Assembly (NCBI RefSeq): GCF_000346485.2
Contig: NZ_KQ976354.1
Location: 6,299,510 to 6,351,255 of the forward strand
Length of the DNA: 51,746 nt
Source: Scytonema hofmannii PCC 7110
GTDB lineage: Bacteria > Cyanobacteriota > Cyanobacteriia > Cyanobacteriales > Nostocaceae
Direction: 5' to 3'
Part shown: in pieces, positions 8,568 to 17,990 of the stretch
Layout: each line of letters starts with the position of its first letter
Numbering within the stretch: position 1 is the first letter of the stretch
The notes under the pieces: model-generated
What the model was told of the DNA's origin: nothing
What the model saw: only the letters and a program-made list of their open reading frames with translations
The model's database searches: none
Position numbers and translations under genes: made by a program

Positions 8568-9927
8568 GCATAAGATATTGTCTCACTGAAGGAATAGGTA
8601 TTTGATTGATGACTTCAGCCGCAAAGGCGTTAACCAGTAAATTGCGAGAATCATTCGCATCAATTCCCCGACTTTGCAGATAGAAGATTTCATCATCCTC
8701 CAACTGACTAACGGTAGCACCATGGGCGCATTTTACATTATCAGCCGTAATCTCTAATTGAGGCTTGGTATCAATTCTGGCTTTAGACGATAGCAACAAA
8801 TTCTGGTTTAACTGGGCTGCATCCGTCAACTGTGCGGGCTTCGGAACAAAAACCTTACCGTTAAATACTCCATGAGCGCGATCGCTAAGAATACACTTAT
8901 GCAACTGCTTGCTTGTACCATGAGGATAATTAAGAGCGATCGCACTGTGAGTATCCGCCAACTGTTCTCCCCCAATCATCGTCAATCCGTTGAGGACAGT
9001 TTCCGTTTGCTCCCCAGTTTGCAAAATCTCTAAATTATGACGTGAAAGCTTCCCACCAAAAGTTACAGCATGACAACTATACCAACTGTAACGAGCTTGA
9101 GAAACAGCCGTCTTCCCAATATGAACAGCTTCTGCACTTTCCGTCTCAATCCGAGTATGATTTACCCGAGCATTTTCCCCAACCCAAATTTCCGTAACCG
9201 CATTAGTAAAGTAAACTCTCTCTTCCTCTGCGCCCTCTGCGCCTCTGCGGTTCGTATACTCTTCAACCAAAGTCACACTACTACCAGTCTCCGCCACAAC
9301 CAAACAACGCGGAAGAGAAATTCCCGACTTCTCACCAGTAGCAAGAAATACCAAATGAATTGGAGTTTCTACAACCACATTCTTCGATACCCACACTACC
9401 GCGACATCAACCATTCCACTCGTATTCAGAGCAGTAAACAATTCATGCGCCCCCTCAGTCTGAGCCAAATATTCCTGTATGCGTTGACTACACGTAGCAG
9501 GTAGATCGGTTAAATTGCTAACTACAACTCCATCTGGTAAACCCGCAACCGAGGACAACTCAGATGCATAAACCCCGTTAACAAACACCAACCGACTGGT
9601 AGCTGCTTCTGGTAAGGAGTCTAGAGACGCGCCATTATGAGACGCGCCATGGCGCATCTCTACATTAAATTGAATTTTCCGCAAAAAAGATAAATCGGTG
9701 AAGCGCCACTCTTCATCACGAGTCGTAGGCAAAATGGATTGACGAACCCAAAAAACAGCGCGTTCCCGTAATTCCTGTAACCAAGAAATATCATCGTGAC
9801 GCGTCTCAACATCACGCACGATTTGATTCAACAAATCTATGAGATAAGCATCTCTATCCAACATAGTAGATGCCAAATCGATGGAATGCGAATTAGGAAA
9901 TGGACTCGGAGAAACAAGAATACTCAT
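8551..9927 (-). CDS. sufD: Fe-S cluster assembly protein SufD
   Basis: The 458-residue protein has the SufD features: N-terminal helical region with ERAVFWVRQ and DEEWRFTDLSFL, then the beta-helix domain, and a C-terminal KCAHGATVSQLEDDEIFYLQSRGI segment shared with SufB. SufD forms the SufBC2D scaffold and is needed for iron acquisition. The start ATG overlaps the sufC stop (TAATG). The final residues MVSG and the stop are encoded by the TTAGTGG heptamer array, so the native end was probably modified slightly. Confidence 0.95.
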   Translation of the reverse strand: MSILVSPSPFPNSHSIDLASTMLDRDAYLIDLLNQIVRDVETRHDDISWLQELRERAVFWVRQSILPTTRDEEWRFTDLSFLRKIQFNVEMRHGASHNGASLDSLPEAATSRLVFVNGVYASELSSVAGLPDGVVVSNLTDLPATCSQRIQEYLAQTEGAHELFTALNTSGMVDVAVVWVSKNVVVETPIHLVFLATGEKSGISLPRCLVVAETGSSVTLVEEYTNRRGAEGAEEERVYFTNAVTEIWVGENARVNHTRIETESAEAVHIGKTAVSQARYSWYSCHAVTFGGKLSRHNLEILQTGEQTETVLNGLTMIGGEQLADTHSAIALNYPHGTSKQLHKCILSDRAHGVFNGKVFVPKPAQLTDAAQLNQNLLLSSKARIDTKPQLEITADNVKCAHGATVSQLEDDEIFYLQSRGIDANDSRNLLVNAFAAEVINQIPIPSVRQYLMQMVSG

Positions 9928-10715
9928 TACACAGTCACCTCAACCCCATTTTCTTCCAACACCCACTCATAACCGCGAGATTCTAACTCCAGCGCCAGTT
10001 CCTTACCACCACTAGTAATAATCTGTCCTCGTGCCATAACATGAACGTAGTCTGGTACGATGTAATTCAATAACCTTTGGTAGTGAGTAATCATAATCGT
10101 CGCATTCTCAGCGCTCGTCAGTTGATTAACCCCATTCGCCACAATTTTTAGCGCATCAATATCCAAACCCGAATCCGTTTCATCTAGAATTGCCAGTTTC
10201 GGTTCTAAAAGCGCCATCTGTAGAATCTCATTGCGCTTTTTCTCACCACCAGAAAACCCTTCATTCACACTGCGGTTGAGGAAAGCAGGATTCATCTTTA
10301 CCACTTCCAGCTTTTGCTCTACCAAGTCATCAAAATCAAAAGTGTCCAATTCCTCCAAACCCCGTGCTTTCTGACGGGAATTGTAAGCCACCCGCAAGAA
10401 ATCCAAATTACTCACACCAGGAATTTCCAAAGGATACTGAAATGCCAAAAATATTCCTGTTCGGGCGCGTTCTTCTGGTTCCATCTCCAATAAGTTTTGT
10501 CCTTGGAAAATAATTTCCCCACCAGTCACCTTATAAGCAGGATGTCCAGCCAAAACTTTAGAAAAAGTACTCTTACCGGAACCATTCGGTCCCATAATCG
10601 CATGAATTTCACCCAATCGAACCTCAAGGTTTACACTCTTGAGAATTGGTGTCCCATCAACATTTGCCGTCAAATCTCTCACTGACAGCACGACTTCACT
10701 ATTCTCAATAATCAT
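9927..10715 (-). CDS. sufC: Fe-S cluster assembly ATPase SufC
   Basis: A 262-residue ABC-type ATPase: Walker [10 protein letters not shown] (42-50), SufC-specific [20 protein letters not shown] signature, Walker [13 protein letters not shown] with the D-loop, and H-loop ITHYQR. SufC energises the SufBCD scaffold and has no membrane partner. It lies 106 bp downstream of sufB and overlaps sufD by one base, so translation of C and D is probably coupled. The space to sufB carries a palindromic repeat. Confidence 0.97.
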   Translation of the reverse strand: MIIENSEVVLSVRDLTANVDGTPILKSVNLEVRLGEIHAIMGPNGSGKSTFSKVLAGHPAYKVTGGEIIFQGQNLLEMEPEERARTGIFLAFQYPLEIPGVSNLDFLRVAYNSRQKARGLEELDTFDFDDLVEQKLEVVKMNPAFLNRSVNEGFSGGEKKRNEILQMALLEPKLAILDETDSGLDIDALKIVANGVNQLTSAENATIMITHYQRLLNYIVPDYVHVMARGQIITSGGKELALELESRGYEWVLEENGVEVTV

Positions 10716-10740
10716 GATTTTCTCTCTTCTCTCTCTTCTT

Positions 10741-10807
10741 CCTTCGTGTCCTTTGCGTCTTTGCGGTTAGACATTTTTTGAACCACAAAGACACAAAGAG
10801 CGCGAAG
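10741..10807. repeat. Palindromic interspersed repeat between sufB and sufC
   Basis: Two arms, CTTTGCGTCTTTGCGGTT and its near complement, are separated by about 15 bases. They form a long imperfect hairpin in the sufB-sufC intercistronic region. The same arm occurs at 27149, 47841, 47911 and 47948. It could act in mRNA processing or simply be tolerated. Confidence 0.8.
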
Positions 10808-10821
10808 ATAAATTGCTAAGA

Positions 10822-12261
10822 TTACCCAACACTATTTTCCAACTTCAAACTCAACAACTTATCAGCTTCTACAGCAAACTCCATAGGTAGCTGATTGAAT
10901 ACATCCTTACAGAAGCCACTCACCATCATGGAAATAGCATCTTCTGTCGAGATACCGCGTTGTGCAAAGTAAAAGAGTTGATCTTCCCCAATCTTAGAAG
11001 TAGAAGCTTCATGCTCTACCTTGGCAGCATTATTCTGCACTTGGATATAAGGGAAAGTATTGGCATGAGCATTATCCCCAATCAACATAGAGTCGCACTG
11101 AGAATAATTTCTCGCCCCTTCTGCTTTGGGATTGATTTTTACGAGTCCGCGATAGCTGTTGCTAGAGTTACCAGCAGAAATCCCCTTAGAAATAATTGTG
11201 CTGCGGGTGTTCTTACCAACGTGAATCATTTTGGTCCCGGTATCAGCTTGCTGCATATTGTTTGTCAGGGCTACTGAATAAAACTCACCTACAGAGTTAT
11301 CACCCACTAGCACGCAGCTGGGATATTTCCAGGTAATTGCAGAACCTGTTTCTACTTGAGTCCAAGAAATTTTAGAATTGATACCTTGGCACAAACCGCG
11401 CTTGGTGACGAAATTGTAGATACCACCTTTGCCATTTGCGTCGCCCGCGTACCAGTTCTGAACGGTTGAGTATTTAATTTCAGCGTTGTCTAAAGCAACG
11501 AGTTCGACAACAGCAGCGTGTAATTGGTTGCTGTCGTACATCGGCGCAGTACAACCTTCAAGGTAAGAAACATAGCTTCCTTCCTCAGCGACAATCAGTG
11601 TTCGCTCAAATTGCCCAGTTTCACCGTTGTTAATGCGGAAGTAGGTAGACAGTTCCATTGGGCATTTCACACCCTTAGGAATGTAGACGAAAGATCCATC
11701 ACTAAATACAGCAGAATTTAAGGCTGCAAAGTAATTATCTGCTCCCGGAACAACGCTACCCAAGTACTTTTGTACAAGTTCTGGATGTTCTTGCAATGCT
11801 TCTGAAATGGAGCAGAAGATAACACCATCTTGAGCGAGCTTTTCTTTGAATGTTGTCGCTACGGAAACACTATCGAAAATTGCATCAACGGCAACATTTG
11901 CCAGCCGCTTCTGTTCTGATAGGGAGATGCCTAACTTTTCAAAGGTTTCCAATAAAGTTGGATCGACTTCATCCAAGCTGTTAAGCTTTTGTTTCTTTTG
12001 TTTTGGTGCCGAATAGTAGATAATGTTTTGATAATCTATTGCAGGGTACTTGACACTCGGCCAAGTTGGTTCAACCATTTTTTGCCACTGACGGAAAGCC
12101 TTGAGGCGAAAGTTCAACATAAACTCCGGCTCGTTCTTCTTGGCGGAGATTATACGGACGATGTCCTCGTTCAGTCCACGCGGAATTGTGTCGGCTTCAA
12201 TGTCAGTAACAAAGCCGTACTTATATGGCTGGTTGACTAAGGTTTTGACAGTGGCGCTCAT
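10822..12261 (-). CDS. sufB: Fe-S cluster assembly scaffold SufB
   Basis: The 479-residue scaffold subunit begins the operon. It carries the conserved [22 protein letters not shown] opening, [37 protein letters not shown] and C-terminal [22 protein letters not shown]. The nascent cluster is built on SufB within SufBC2D. Its start lies 215 bp from the divergent sufR start, with the SufR operator between them, so the operon is expected to be derepressed on iron or oxidative stress. Confidence 0.97.
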   Translation of the reverse strand: MSATVKTLVNQPYKYGFVTDIEADTIPRGLNEDIVRIISAKKNEPEFMLNFRLKAFRQWQKMVEPTWPSVKYPAIDYQNIIYYSAPKQKKQKLNSLDEVDPTLLETFEKLGISLSEQKRLANVAVDAIFDSVSVATTFKEKLAQDGVIFCSISEALQEHPELVQKYLGSVVPGADNYFAALNSAVFSDGSFVYIPKGVKCPMELSTYFRINNGETGQFERTLIVAEEGSYVSYLEGCTAPMYDSNQLHAAVVELVALDNAEIKYSTVQNWYAGDANGKGGIYNFVTKRGLCQGINSKISWTQVETGSAITWKYPSCVLVGDNSVGEFYSVALTNNMQQADTGTKMIHVGKNTRSTIISKGISAGNSSNSYRGLVKINPKAEGARNYSQCDSMLIGDNAHANTFPYIQVQNNAAKVEHEASTSKIGEDQLFYFAQRGISTEDAISMMVSGFCKDVFNQLPMEFAVEADKLLSLKLENSVG

Positions 12262-12387
12262 CGGCTGTTACTCTTGTGTTCGCTTTCTTAATCTCTTTAA
12301 GGACGGAAGACGGAATCTTTAACCGGGCTTCCTTTTCAAGCTAGCCGAGTTGTGACTCGACTGCTATCATAATAAGTATAAGGACTA

Positions 12388-12407
12388 AAACAACATTCGT
12401 GTTGTTT
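12388..12407. promoter_or_regulatory. SufR operator (CAAC-N6-GTTG) in the sufR-sufB divergent promoter
   Basis: A perfect inverted repeat, AAACAAC-ATTCGT-GTTGTTT, lies between the divergent sufR and sufB starts. From the literature on Synechocystis SufR, the binding site is CAAC-N6-GTTG, which this matches exactly (core 12391-12404). It is expected to repress sufBCDS and sufR together. Confidence 0.88.
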
Positions 12408-12476
12408 AACATATCTTTATTTTACGCTAGATTATCCATAATTTAGCTTTGTCATGAATAAATTTTTGGGACGACG

Positions 12477-13154
12477 ATGGCGACTATCCACCAGTCCTCA
12501 ACCAAGCAAGATATTCTGGAATATCTTTTAAAACACTCACAAGCTACGGCTTTCGATCTGGCTGACGCTTTAGACGTTAGCCCTCAAGCAATTCGCCGTC
12601 ATCTTAAAGATTTGGAAGCAGAGCAACTCCTGACTCTCTTGTCATCCGTACAAGGGGGAATGGGGCGTCCGCAACATATCTATCAACTGACTCGTCAGGG
12701 CAAAGAACGGTTAAATATAAAAGTCAGCGAACGTCTCGGCGATAGCTATGGCAGGTTCGCCGTTTCTCTACTGGATACATTAGCGGAAACGGTAGGAGTG
12801 GACGAAGTCAGTTCAATTCTCAGAAAACAATGGGAACGCAAAGCGCAAGATTATCGAGAACGCGTTGGTGATGCTCCTCTATCAGAGAGAGTGGCGACTT
12901 TGGTAGAGCTGAGAAAAGCTGAAGGCTATATGGCTGAATATCATCCAGTAGCATCAGGTGAGTCATTGGACGAGCAGTTTATTCTCACCGAACACAACTG
13001 CGCGATTTCCAATGTTGCAGAGTCTTTCCCCAGTGTTTGCGGTCATGAATTAGAAATGTTTGCTGCTGTATTACCAGATTGTACGGTAGAACGTACTCAC
13101 TGGATTATTAATGGCGAACATCGTTGTGGATATCTAGTCCAAGCCAGAAAGTAA
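12477..13154 (+). CDS. sufR: Fe-S-sensing transcriptional repressor SufR
   Basis: The 225-residue protein has an N-terminal winged helix-turn-helix (residues about 9-60: ILEYLLKHSQATAFDLADALDVSPQAIRRHL). Its C-terminal domain has four cysteines at 175, 188, 202 and 217, exactly the CX12CX13CX14C spacing known for cyanobacterial SufR. These ligate a [4Fe-4S] cluster that lets SufR repress sufBCDS and itself when clusters are plentiful. Position, orientation and the adjacent operator agree. Confidence 0.96.
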   Translation: MATIHQSSTKQDILEYLLKHSQATAFDLADALDVSPQAIRRHLKDLEAEQLLTLLSSVQGGMGRPQHIYQLTRQGKERLNIKVSERLGDSYGRFAVSLLDTLAETVGVDEVSSILRKQWERKAQDYRERVGDAPLSERVATLVELRKAEGYMAEYHPVASGESLDEQFILTEHNCAISNVAESFPSVCGHELEMFAAVLPDCTVERTHWIINGEHRCGYLVQARK

Positions 13155-13398
13155 GTGCTTTTATGAGAGGGATTTCCTTTGTGAGTGATGGCTTTTCATT
13201 AAGCATAAGTCATCAAGAATAGATCATTGGTAATAGGTATTACCAAGCAAAGTAATGCCATTTTGGATTTTAGATGCGTGGATTTTGGATTGGCAAAGTC
13301 TCGCTTGGACTTTATTCCACCCAATTATCTGTCAGATTCTTTCTTCAAGCTGGTGTCTGGTTATTTTAATAAGTGTGAACTTTTTTGAATTATTTATT

Positions 13399-13656
13399 AT
13401 GAACTTACCACCGCAATCGCCGCCACAATTTTTAACATTAGAAGAATCAGCAAAGGTTGATGCTGCTTTACTATCTTCACCAGAAAAGTTCTTAACTAGA
13501 ATAACTATTTCATCCCTCAGGCTTTTGAATCATATAGCTCACGAGTATAACGTGACTATTGAGGATTTAACAGCACAACAAGTGATTGCTTGGTTTGAGA
13601 AAGACAGCAAGATTCGCCGAGAACAAGGAGTTGATGCTGCTTATTTGAAGTGGTAA
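13399..13656 (+). CDS. Conserved-looking hypothetical protein (85 aa)
   Basis: I chose the ATG at 13399 over a frame that extends upstream to 13255, because the upstream part is hydrophobic and unlike the rest. The 85-residue protein opens MNLPPQSPPQFLTLEES, then helices with VDAALLSSPEKFLTRITISSLRLL and a charged C-terminus ending in DAAYLKW. It is soluble and helical and I know no function. No good ribosome binding site is seen. It is followed by a heptamer array (13663-13684). Confidence 0.6.
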   Translation: MNLPPQSPPQFLTLEESAKVDAALLSSPEKFLTRITISSLRLLNHIAHEYNVTIEDLTAQQVIAWFEKDSKIRREQGVDAAYLKW

Positions 13657-13662
13657 GAAGGG

Positions 13663-13707
13663 TTAGTTGTTAGTTGTTAGTTGTGTGGGACAGGCGTCTC
13701 GCCTGTC
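13663..13707. repeat. GTTAGTT heptamers followed by a GACAGGCG hairpin
   Basis: Three copies of GTTAGTT-type heptamer lie just after the stop codon at 13656. A perfect 8-bp inverted repeat follows (GACAGGCG-TCT-CGCCTGTC, 13689-13707). There is no T-run, so its role as a terminator is uncertain. Confidence 0.7.
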
Positions 13708-13802
13708 ATCGTTAGTGATTAGCAATGCCACCACTTACATATTCATGATGGTGGGCATTGCAAACCCTACTAAGTGACGATCGCTATCTAATCAAATAAC
13801 TA

Positions 13803-13857
13803 AAAGTCCGCGCAGGCGGACTTTGTTTGTATAGCCTCAGACTTCCAGTCTGAAGGC
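13803..13857. terminator. Double-hairpin terminator
   Basis: AAAGTCCGC-GCAG-GCGGACTTT (13803-13824) is a perfect 9-bp stem. A second stem (CAGACT-TCC-AGTCTG, within 13834-13857) lies next to it. On the minus strand the first stem is followed by a short T-run, suiting the end of the gene that stops at 13874; it may work both ways. Confidence 0.65.
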
Positions 13858-13873
13858 TTTCTTTGGCTATTCA

Positions 13874-14506
13874 TTAAGCGTAGTTATTATTATTACGCGG
13901 ACTGCGGGTTCCTGCCGCTGCTCCAACCATTGAGGCAAGTAAACCCAACAAAGAACCAAACACAAACCACCATAAACCTCTACGCAAATTGGCTGCAATT
14001 TCAGAAGCCTCCTGAGCAGTTACATTAGGAGTATTTTGAGGTATATTCACACCACCTTGCTGCACCTGGTTAACAACTTCTCCGGCGTTAGAAGCAGCAA
14101 CACCAAAAGCGCCTGATACTCCACTTGCTAACAACCAAGAACTTAATGCCAATGTTGTTGCCCACAGTATTGCACCATTGAGAAGAGCTGTATTGCGGTT
14201 CATTGGACCGCAAGCACGAGCCATTACCCAACCACCAGTAAATAGTGAAATTAATAAAGCAATGGTTGACCAAATTCCCACATTGCCTGCAACATTAGGT
14301 GCAATAGATCTGGGTGCGCCTGAACCCTCAATTGTTCCAGCCCCAATTGCTGCAAATATAGAACTTAATATTAATTGAGTTGCTAATGCAATAAATAGAC
14401 CGGAAATGATAGGACCCCAACGAACGCGATCGTGGTAATCGGCAATTCGACCTACTACAGCCGATTCGGTAATAACCTCGTCACCTACTCGATTTGTGTA
14501 TGACAT
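13874..14506 (-). CDS. Four-helix integral membrane protein (210 aa)
   Basis: The 210-residue protein has a short polar N-terminus and four clear membrane spans: GPIISGLFIALATQLILSS, IWSTIALLISLFTGGWVMA, ALLNGAILWATTLALSSWLL and the C-terminal WFVFGSLLGLLASMVGAAAG. A polar loop rich in Asn/Gln lies between spans 3 and 4, and the tail is SPRNNNNYA. Spans are Gly/Ala-rich. The start has GGGGA upstream. I recognise only a general similarity to small conserved membrane proteins of unknown function. It is a single-gene unit with a terminator downstream. Confidence 0.75.
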   Translation of the reverse strand: MSYTNRVGDEVITESAVVGRIADYHDRVRWGPIISGLFIALATQLILSSIFAAIGAGTIEGSGAPRSIAPNVAGNVGIWSTIALLISLFTGGWVMARACGPMNRNTALLNGAILWATTLALSSWLLASGVSGAFGVAASNAGEVVNQVQQGGVNIPQNTPNVTAQEASEIAANLRRGLWWFVFGSLLGLLASMVGAAAGTRSPRNNNNYA

Positions 14507-14957
14507 ACTTTATTTTCCCCTTACCACTCCAGTAATGTTTTTAGTTTATAATAGTCAACTAGTTACTAGAATTAAATTACTTTTTTGTATTTTCAATATC
14601 TACCACTAGAAATACTTGTATGGTCTATCTTTGGTGAGAAAAATTTTCTTGATTTTGTCATGTTTTTTTAAGATATATTAAGTTTTAAGTATTCACTAAC
14701 TTGCAATGAGAATGACTGCTTTTACCAAGCAAACAACTAAATTTGATTTTTAGAATATTTCTAAATTTTTATTGAAATATATCAGAGCTAATTTCTATAG
14801 GAATCATAAATGATTTATGAAAAAATCTCAGTACTGTAGGGTGGGCAATGCCCACCCTACATAGATTTCAAAAATCAAATAGGATGGCTATATAGTTTAT
14901 TCTATCAACTTAATTTTTATTGAAAAATATTTTTTTGGTTATTTAATAACATTTTTG
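14507..14957. other. AT-rich gap with dispersed repeat and hairpin
   Basis: No ORF is supported. The segment 14795-14839 is identical, in inverse orientation, to 18950-18994 (45 bp). A strong hairpin overlaps its end: GTAGGGTGGGC-AAT-GCCCACCCTAC (14836-14860), a common cyanobacterial intergenic palindrome. The promoter of the membrane-protein gene should lie at the left side. Confidence 0.7.
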
Positions 14958-15013
14958 TTAGTGGTTAGTGGTTAATAGAACTACTAACCACTAACCACTA
15001 ACCACCAACCACT
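14958..15013. repeat. TTAGTGG/CACTAAC heptamer array forming a foldback
   Basis: TTAGTGG heptamers, a short spacer, then four CACTAAC-type heptamers make a foldback. The array abuts and partly overlaps the stop codon of the YbjQ-like gene on the minus strand. Confidence 0.85.
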
Positions 15014-15338
15014 ATCGCAATTTCACAGCTGTCCCTGTGGCGGTAATAAGTATGAGAACGCCTGATTGGTCAACATTGATGGTACCAGTATCAATTTCAA
15101 TACCAATAACAGCATCCGCACCCAAACGCCTTGCTCGTAGGGATAATTCTTCTATTGCTTTCTGTTGACCCTGCTCAAATAGCCGTTCGTAACTTCCAGT
15201 GCGTCCACCAATGATGTCTCGGATACTCGCAAAGAAATCTCGCAGGAAATTGCTTCCGTAGACAACTTCTGCGGTCACAATGCCTAAATATGAATCAACG
15301 ATAGACCCCTGAATGACATCAGTTGTAGTCAAAATCAT
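15012..15338 (-). CDS. YbjQ/UPF0145-family protein
   Basis: The 108-residue protein matches the YbjQ (heavy-metal-binding domain, DUF74) family over its whole length: ILTTTDVIQGSIVDSYLGIVTAEVVYG, the FFASIRDIIGGRTGSYE turn, then ARRLGADAVIGIEIDTGTI and an ITATGTAV end. Members form ring-like oligomers; their role is unclear. It has the expected size with no extensions and is a single-gene unit. Confidence 0.88.
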   Translation of the reverse strand: MILTTTDVIQGSIVDSYLGIVTAEVVYGSNFLRDFFASIRDIIGGRTGSYERLFEQGQQKAIEELSLRARRLGADAVIGIEIDTGTINVDQSGVLILITATGTAVKLR

Positions 15339-15800
15339 AAATCGAACCTCAATTCCATTTGATATGCTAACGTTCTGCTCCCCTTAATTTGAAACCAGGG
15401 AGTGGGGAGTCGGGAGTGGGGAGTCGGGAAAAATTGGTATCAGAAAAACTTCCTGAGGAGGCAAAAAGCTTATCGAATAGCTGAATTGAGGTACACACTT
15501 GTAGGAAAATAGTTTTTGCCCGTTCATAGGGTTCATCTCAACGGGTAGCAATGCTGAGGCTGCGATTGAGTTAGGTCAGCCCCTTAAGCATGACTACCAG
15601 TTGTCTTTTGTTGCTCGTCCAAACAAATTGTATTAAATCAAACAAGGCTTTTAACGTACTTTTACAGACCAATGAAAATTCTTCATAAATCTTGTACAAA
15701 AGTCAATACAAGCTGTTTGCAAAATCGGATATTTTTGTTTTAATGGACAAGCAATCAAGGAAACTTTGAAAAAGTTGCAAAAAATATCAGGAAAATTACT
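15339..15800. other. 462-bp gap with GGGAGTGGGGAGTC repeat
   Basis: At 15398-15429 there are two copies of a GGGAGTGGGGAGTC unit, related to the repeats at both window edges. The rest has no credible ORF. The last ~100 bp, AT-rich, should hold the promoter for the secreted TPR protein gene. Confidence 0.6.
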
Positions 15801-16481
15801 GTGTACAAGCAAACATCTTTTATAGTAAGTATTTTCATTATTGGCAGTATCGCAGCAACAATACCATCAGTGGCTCGCGCTCAAAACATTTTGCCACAAC
15901 AGAGTTCTCAGGAGTTGAAAGAACTTCTAGATGAAGGGCGGCGACTTGTGGATACAGGTGATTACGATAATGCGATCGCAGTCTATCAAAGAGCCACAAC
16001 TTTAGAGCCAAAAAATGCCACAATCTACGCTGGCATTGGCTACCTCTACGCCCAGCAAGGAAATTTGCCTGCAGCATTAACGGCGTATCGGCGTGCTGTA
16101 GCGATCAACCCCAACAATGGGGATTATCAATATGCTTTGGGCTACGTAAGTGGTAATTTGGGAGATAACAAAACAGCTAAAGACGCTTACAGACGTGCAA
16201 TACAAAGCAATCGGACTAATGCCAATGCTTACATAGGGTTATCAACAGTACTTTTGCGTTTGGGAGAGTACGTAAATGCCAAATGGGCGTATGAACAAGC
16301 AGTCAACCTAGACCCCAAAAATCCACAAGTGTATGAGTTGCGGGGTAATATATTGATGAAGCAAGGAAAATCGAAAGATGCGATCGCAGTTTTCAAAAAA
16401 GCTAGAGAATTATACGAACGGCAAGGTAAGTCAGAAAGCGTGGTTAGACTAGAAGCCGTGCTCCGTAATTTAGGAGTTTGA
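15801..16481 (+). CDS. Secreted tetratricopeptide-repeat protein
   Basis: The start is GTG 15801, with AGGAAA six bases upstream. Residues 1-28 form a signal peptide (basic start, FIVSIFIIGSIAATIPSVA core, cut after ARA). The mature part has about five TPR units (residues 35-215), visible as repeated G-D/E-Y-x-x-A, A-Y-x-R-A and P-x-N patterns. It should act as a periplasmic protein-protein adaptor, but no partner is apparent from neighbours. TPR family and export are well supported; function is open. Confidence 0.85.
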   Translation: MYKQTSFIVSIFIIGSIAATIPSVARAQNILPQQSSQELKELLDEGRRLVDTGDYDNAIAVYQRATTLEPKNATIYAGIGYLYAQQGNLPAALTAYRRAVAINPNNGDYQYALGYVSGNLGDNKTAKDAYRRAIQSNRTNANAYIGLSTVLLRLGEYVNAKWAYEQAVNLDPKNPQVYELRGNILMKQGKSKDAIAVFKKARELYERQGKSESVVRLEAVLRNLGV

Positions 16482-16558
16482 TCGGTGAGCAATTATGCAG
16501 TTACCAGTTATCAGTTACAGAATGACTTCATCTTATTATTATTGACTTTTTATTATTT

Positions 16559-16632
16559 ACTGGTCACTGGTCACTGGTCACTGGTCACTGGTCACTGGTC
16601 ACTGGTCACTGGTCACTGGTCACTGGTCACTG
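16559..16632. repeat. TGGTCAC heptamer array (about ten copies)
   Basis: The longest perfect heptamer array of the window, ten uninterrupted TGGTCAC copies. It directly abuts the stop codon of the ABC ATPase gene, in the same arrangement as the array beside the TM2 gene. Confidence 0.95.
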
Positions 16633-16633
16633 A

Positions 16634-17509
16634 TTAATCCAACTTCCTTCCTGTAAGTTCTACAAAAATATCTTCTAAGTTCGAGGGACGTGCCATCATC
16701 CCTGTTTTATTTTGTTGTTGATTGAGGTAATCGTTGGCATCTTCTACAGTTGGGAAAAAGAGATACTCCCAACGATCTTGCAACTGCTTCATGACCAAAC
16801 CTTTGCCATGAGTAGTGCGTAGTTCTTGTAGAGTGCCTAGAGAAATTAACTTTCCACCATCCATAATTCCAATGCGTCCTGACTTGCCAGAGCCAAAGGC
16901 ATCGCATAAATATTCAACCTCATCCATATAATGAGTTGTAAGCAGCATTGTCATTCCCTGTTTGTTCAAATCTCGAATAATTTCCCAAAGACGTCGCCTT
17001 GTTTGGGGGTCTAATCCCACAGTCGGCTCATCTAAAAACAGAACCTGCGGTTGATGTAACAAAGCTCTTGCTATCTGTAGACGCCGCTTCATCCCACCAG
17101 ATAAGGTTTTTACCAAATCATTACGTCTGGATGCAAGTTCAACATAATCCAGCCATTGATTGATAAGTCGTTGTCGGTTGGGGTTGGGAATATGATGCAG
17201 TCTCCCATGCATTTCCATATTTTCCCAAATAGTTAGATCTCCATCTACGCTCACTTGTTGCAACACCACACCGATATTCTGCTTTGCGAGCATTGGTTGG
17301 CGAACCACATCATAACCTGACACTTCTATTTTTCCTTGTGTAGGTTTAGTCAAAGTGGTTAGCATCCGAATTGTGGTGGATTTACCCGCACCATTGGGAC
17401 CGAGTAAGCCAAAGATTTCGCCTGCGTTGATCGTAAATGAAAGGTCATTCACCACAGGAGTCTTATCGTAAACCTTATAGACGTTTTCTAAACGAACAGC
17501 AGCAGTCAT
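16634..17509 (-). CDS. ABC-2-type transporter ATP-binding protein (DrrA-like)
   Basis: The 291-residue ATPase has Walker A GPNGAGKST (37-45), signature LSGGMKRRLQIA, Walker B VLFLDEPTVGLD and H-loop TTHYMDE. The C-terminal extension (SNLEDIFVELTGRKLD) is typical of DrrA/NodI-type exporters. These pair with an ABC-2 permease to export lipids, drugs or polysaccharides. No permease gene lies beside it in the window, so the partner is encoded elsewhere or shared. The stop codon is followed immediately by the ten-copy heptamer array. Confidence 0.92.
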   Translation of the reverse strand: MTAAVRLENVYKVYDKTPVVNDLSFTINAGEIFGLLGPNGAGKSTTIRMLTTLTKPTQGKIEVSGYDVVRQPMLAKQNIGVVLQQVSVDGDLTIWENMEMHGRLHHIPNPNRQRLINQWLDYVELASRRNDLVKTLSGGMKRRLQIARALLHQPQVLFLDEPTVGLDPQTRRRLWEIIRDLNKQGMTMLLTTHYMDEVEYLCDAFGSGKSGRIGIMDGGKLISLGTLQELRTTHGKGLVMKQLQDRWEYLFFPTVEDANDYLNQQQNKTGMMARPSNLEDIFVELTGRKLD

Positions 17510-17990
17510 GGGAAGGATTCAGTGGGTCGAATAAAGTATAATTACTTAATTTTTACTGAAATTAGTCAAAATTGAAAAATTATTCTTTATGAGTGGAAAC
17601 CATTCCCCAGATTAATCGTCACTGGAAGAAATGTATCTATCAATTTAAAACTCAACCTCTAAACTATACGCTCACGAGCGATCGCCAACTATACCGGAGG
17701 CAATCGCTCACAAAGTTAATGTTGGAAAATAATTCTTTTCTCAATGCCCTATGCCCCATAGAAGTCAAAACTATGCTGCAAAAACAAATTCCCTTGACCC
17801 AGTACAAGGGGGTCAAGGGTACATAACTTTGTGCCAATATCATGAAAAACGACCTGAACGTACTTGAACTCTAGCGTATAAGCGTATATAATTACGCTCA
17901 ACCAAAAAATTAATATGTAAGACTAGCCACCGGGAGACTCACCCCCTTGCCGATCGGACTTGTTTCTACAGTCTTTTTTAATGACATTAG
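17510..17990. other. 480-bp gap without a convincing gene
   Basis: An open frame at 17593-17826 (GTG start, 77 codons) has no recognisable family, no ribosome binding site and unremarkable composition; I do not call it. The right part is AT-rich and leads into the 3' end of the small ORF below. Confidence 0.5.

Noticed and set aside
10960-11277. 105-codon plus-strand frame antisense to sufB
   Set aside because: A shadow of sufB, with no ribosome binding site or recognisable family.
16559-16632. CRISPR-like array
   Set aside because: The heptamers are contiguous without spacers, and no cas gene is present; it is an STRR-type tandem repeat.
17593-17826. 77-codon plus-strand open frame
   Set aside because: GTG start without ribosome binding site, no recognisable motif, and composition like the surrounding non-coding DNA.
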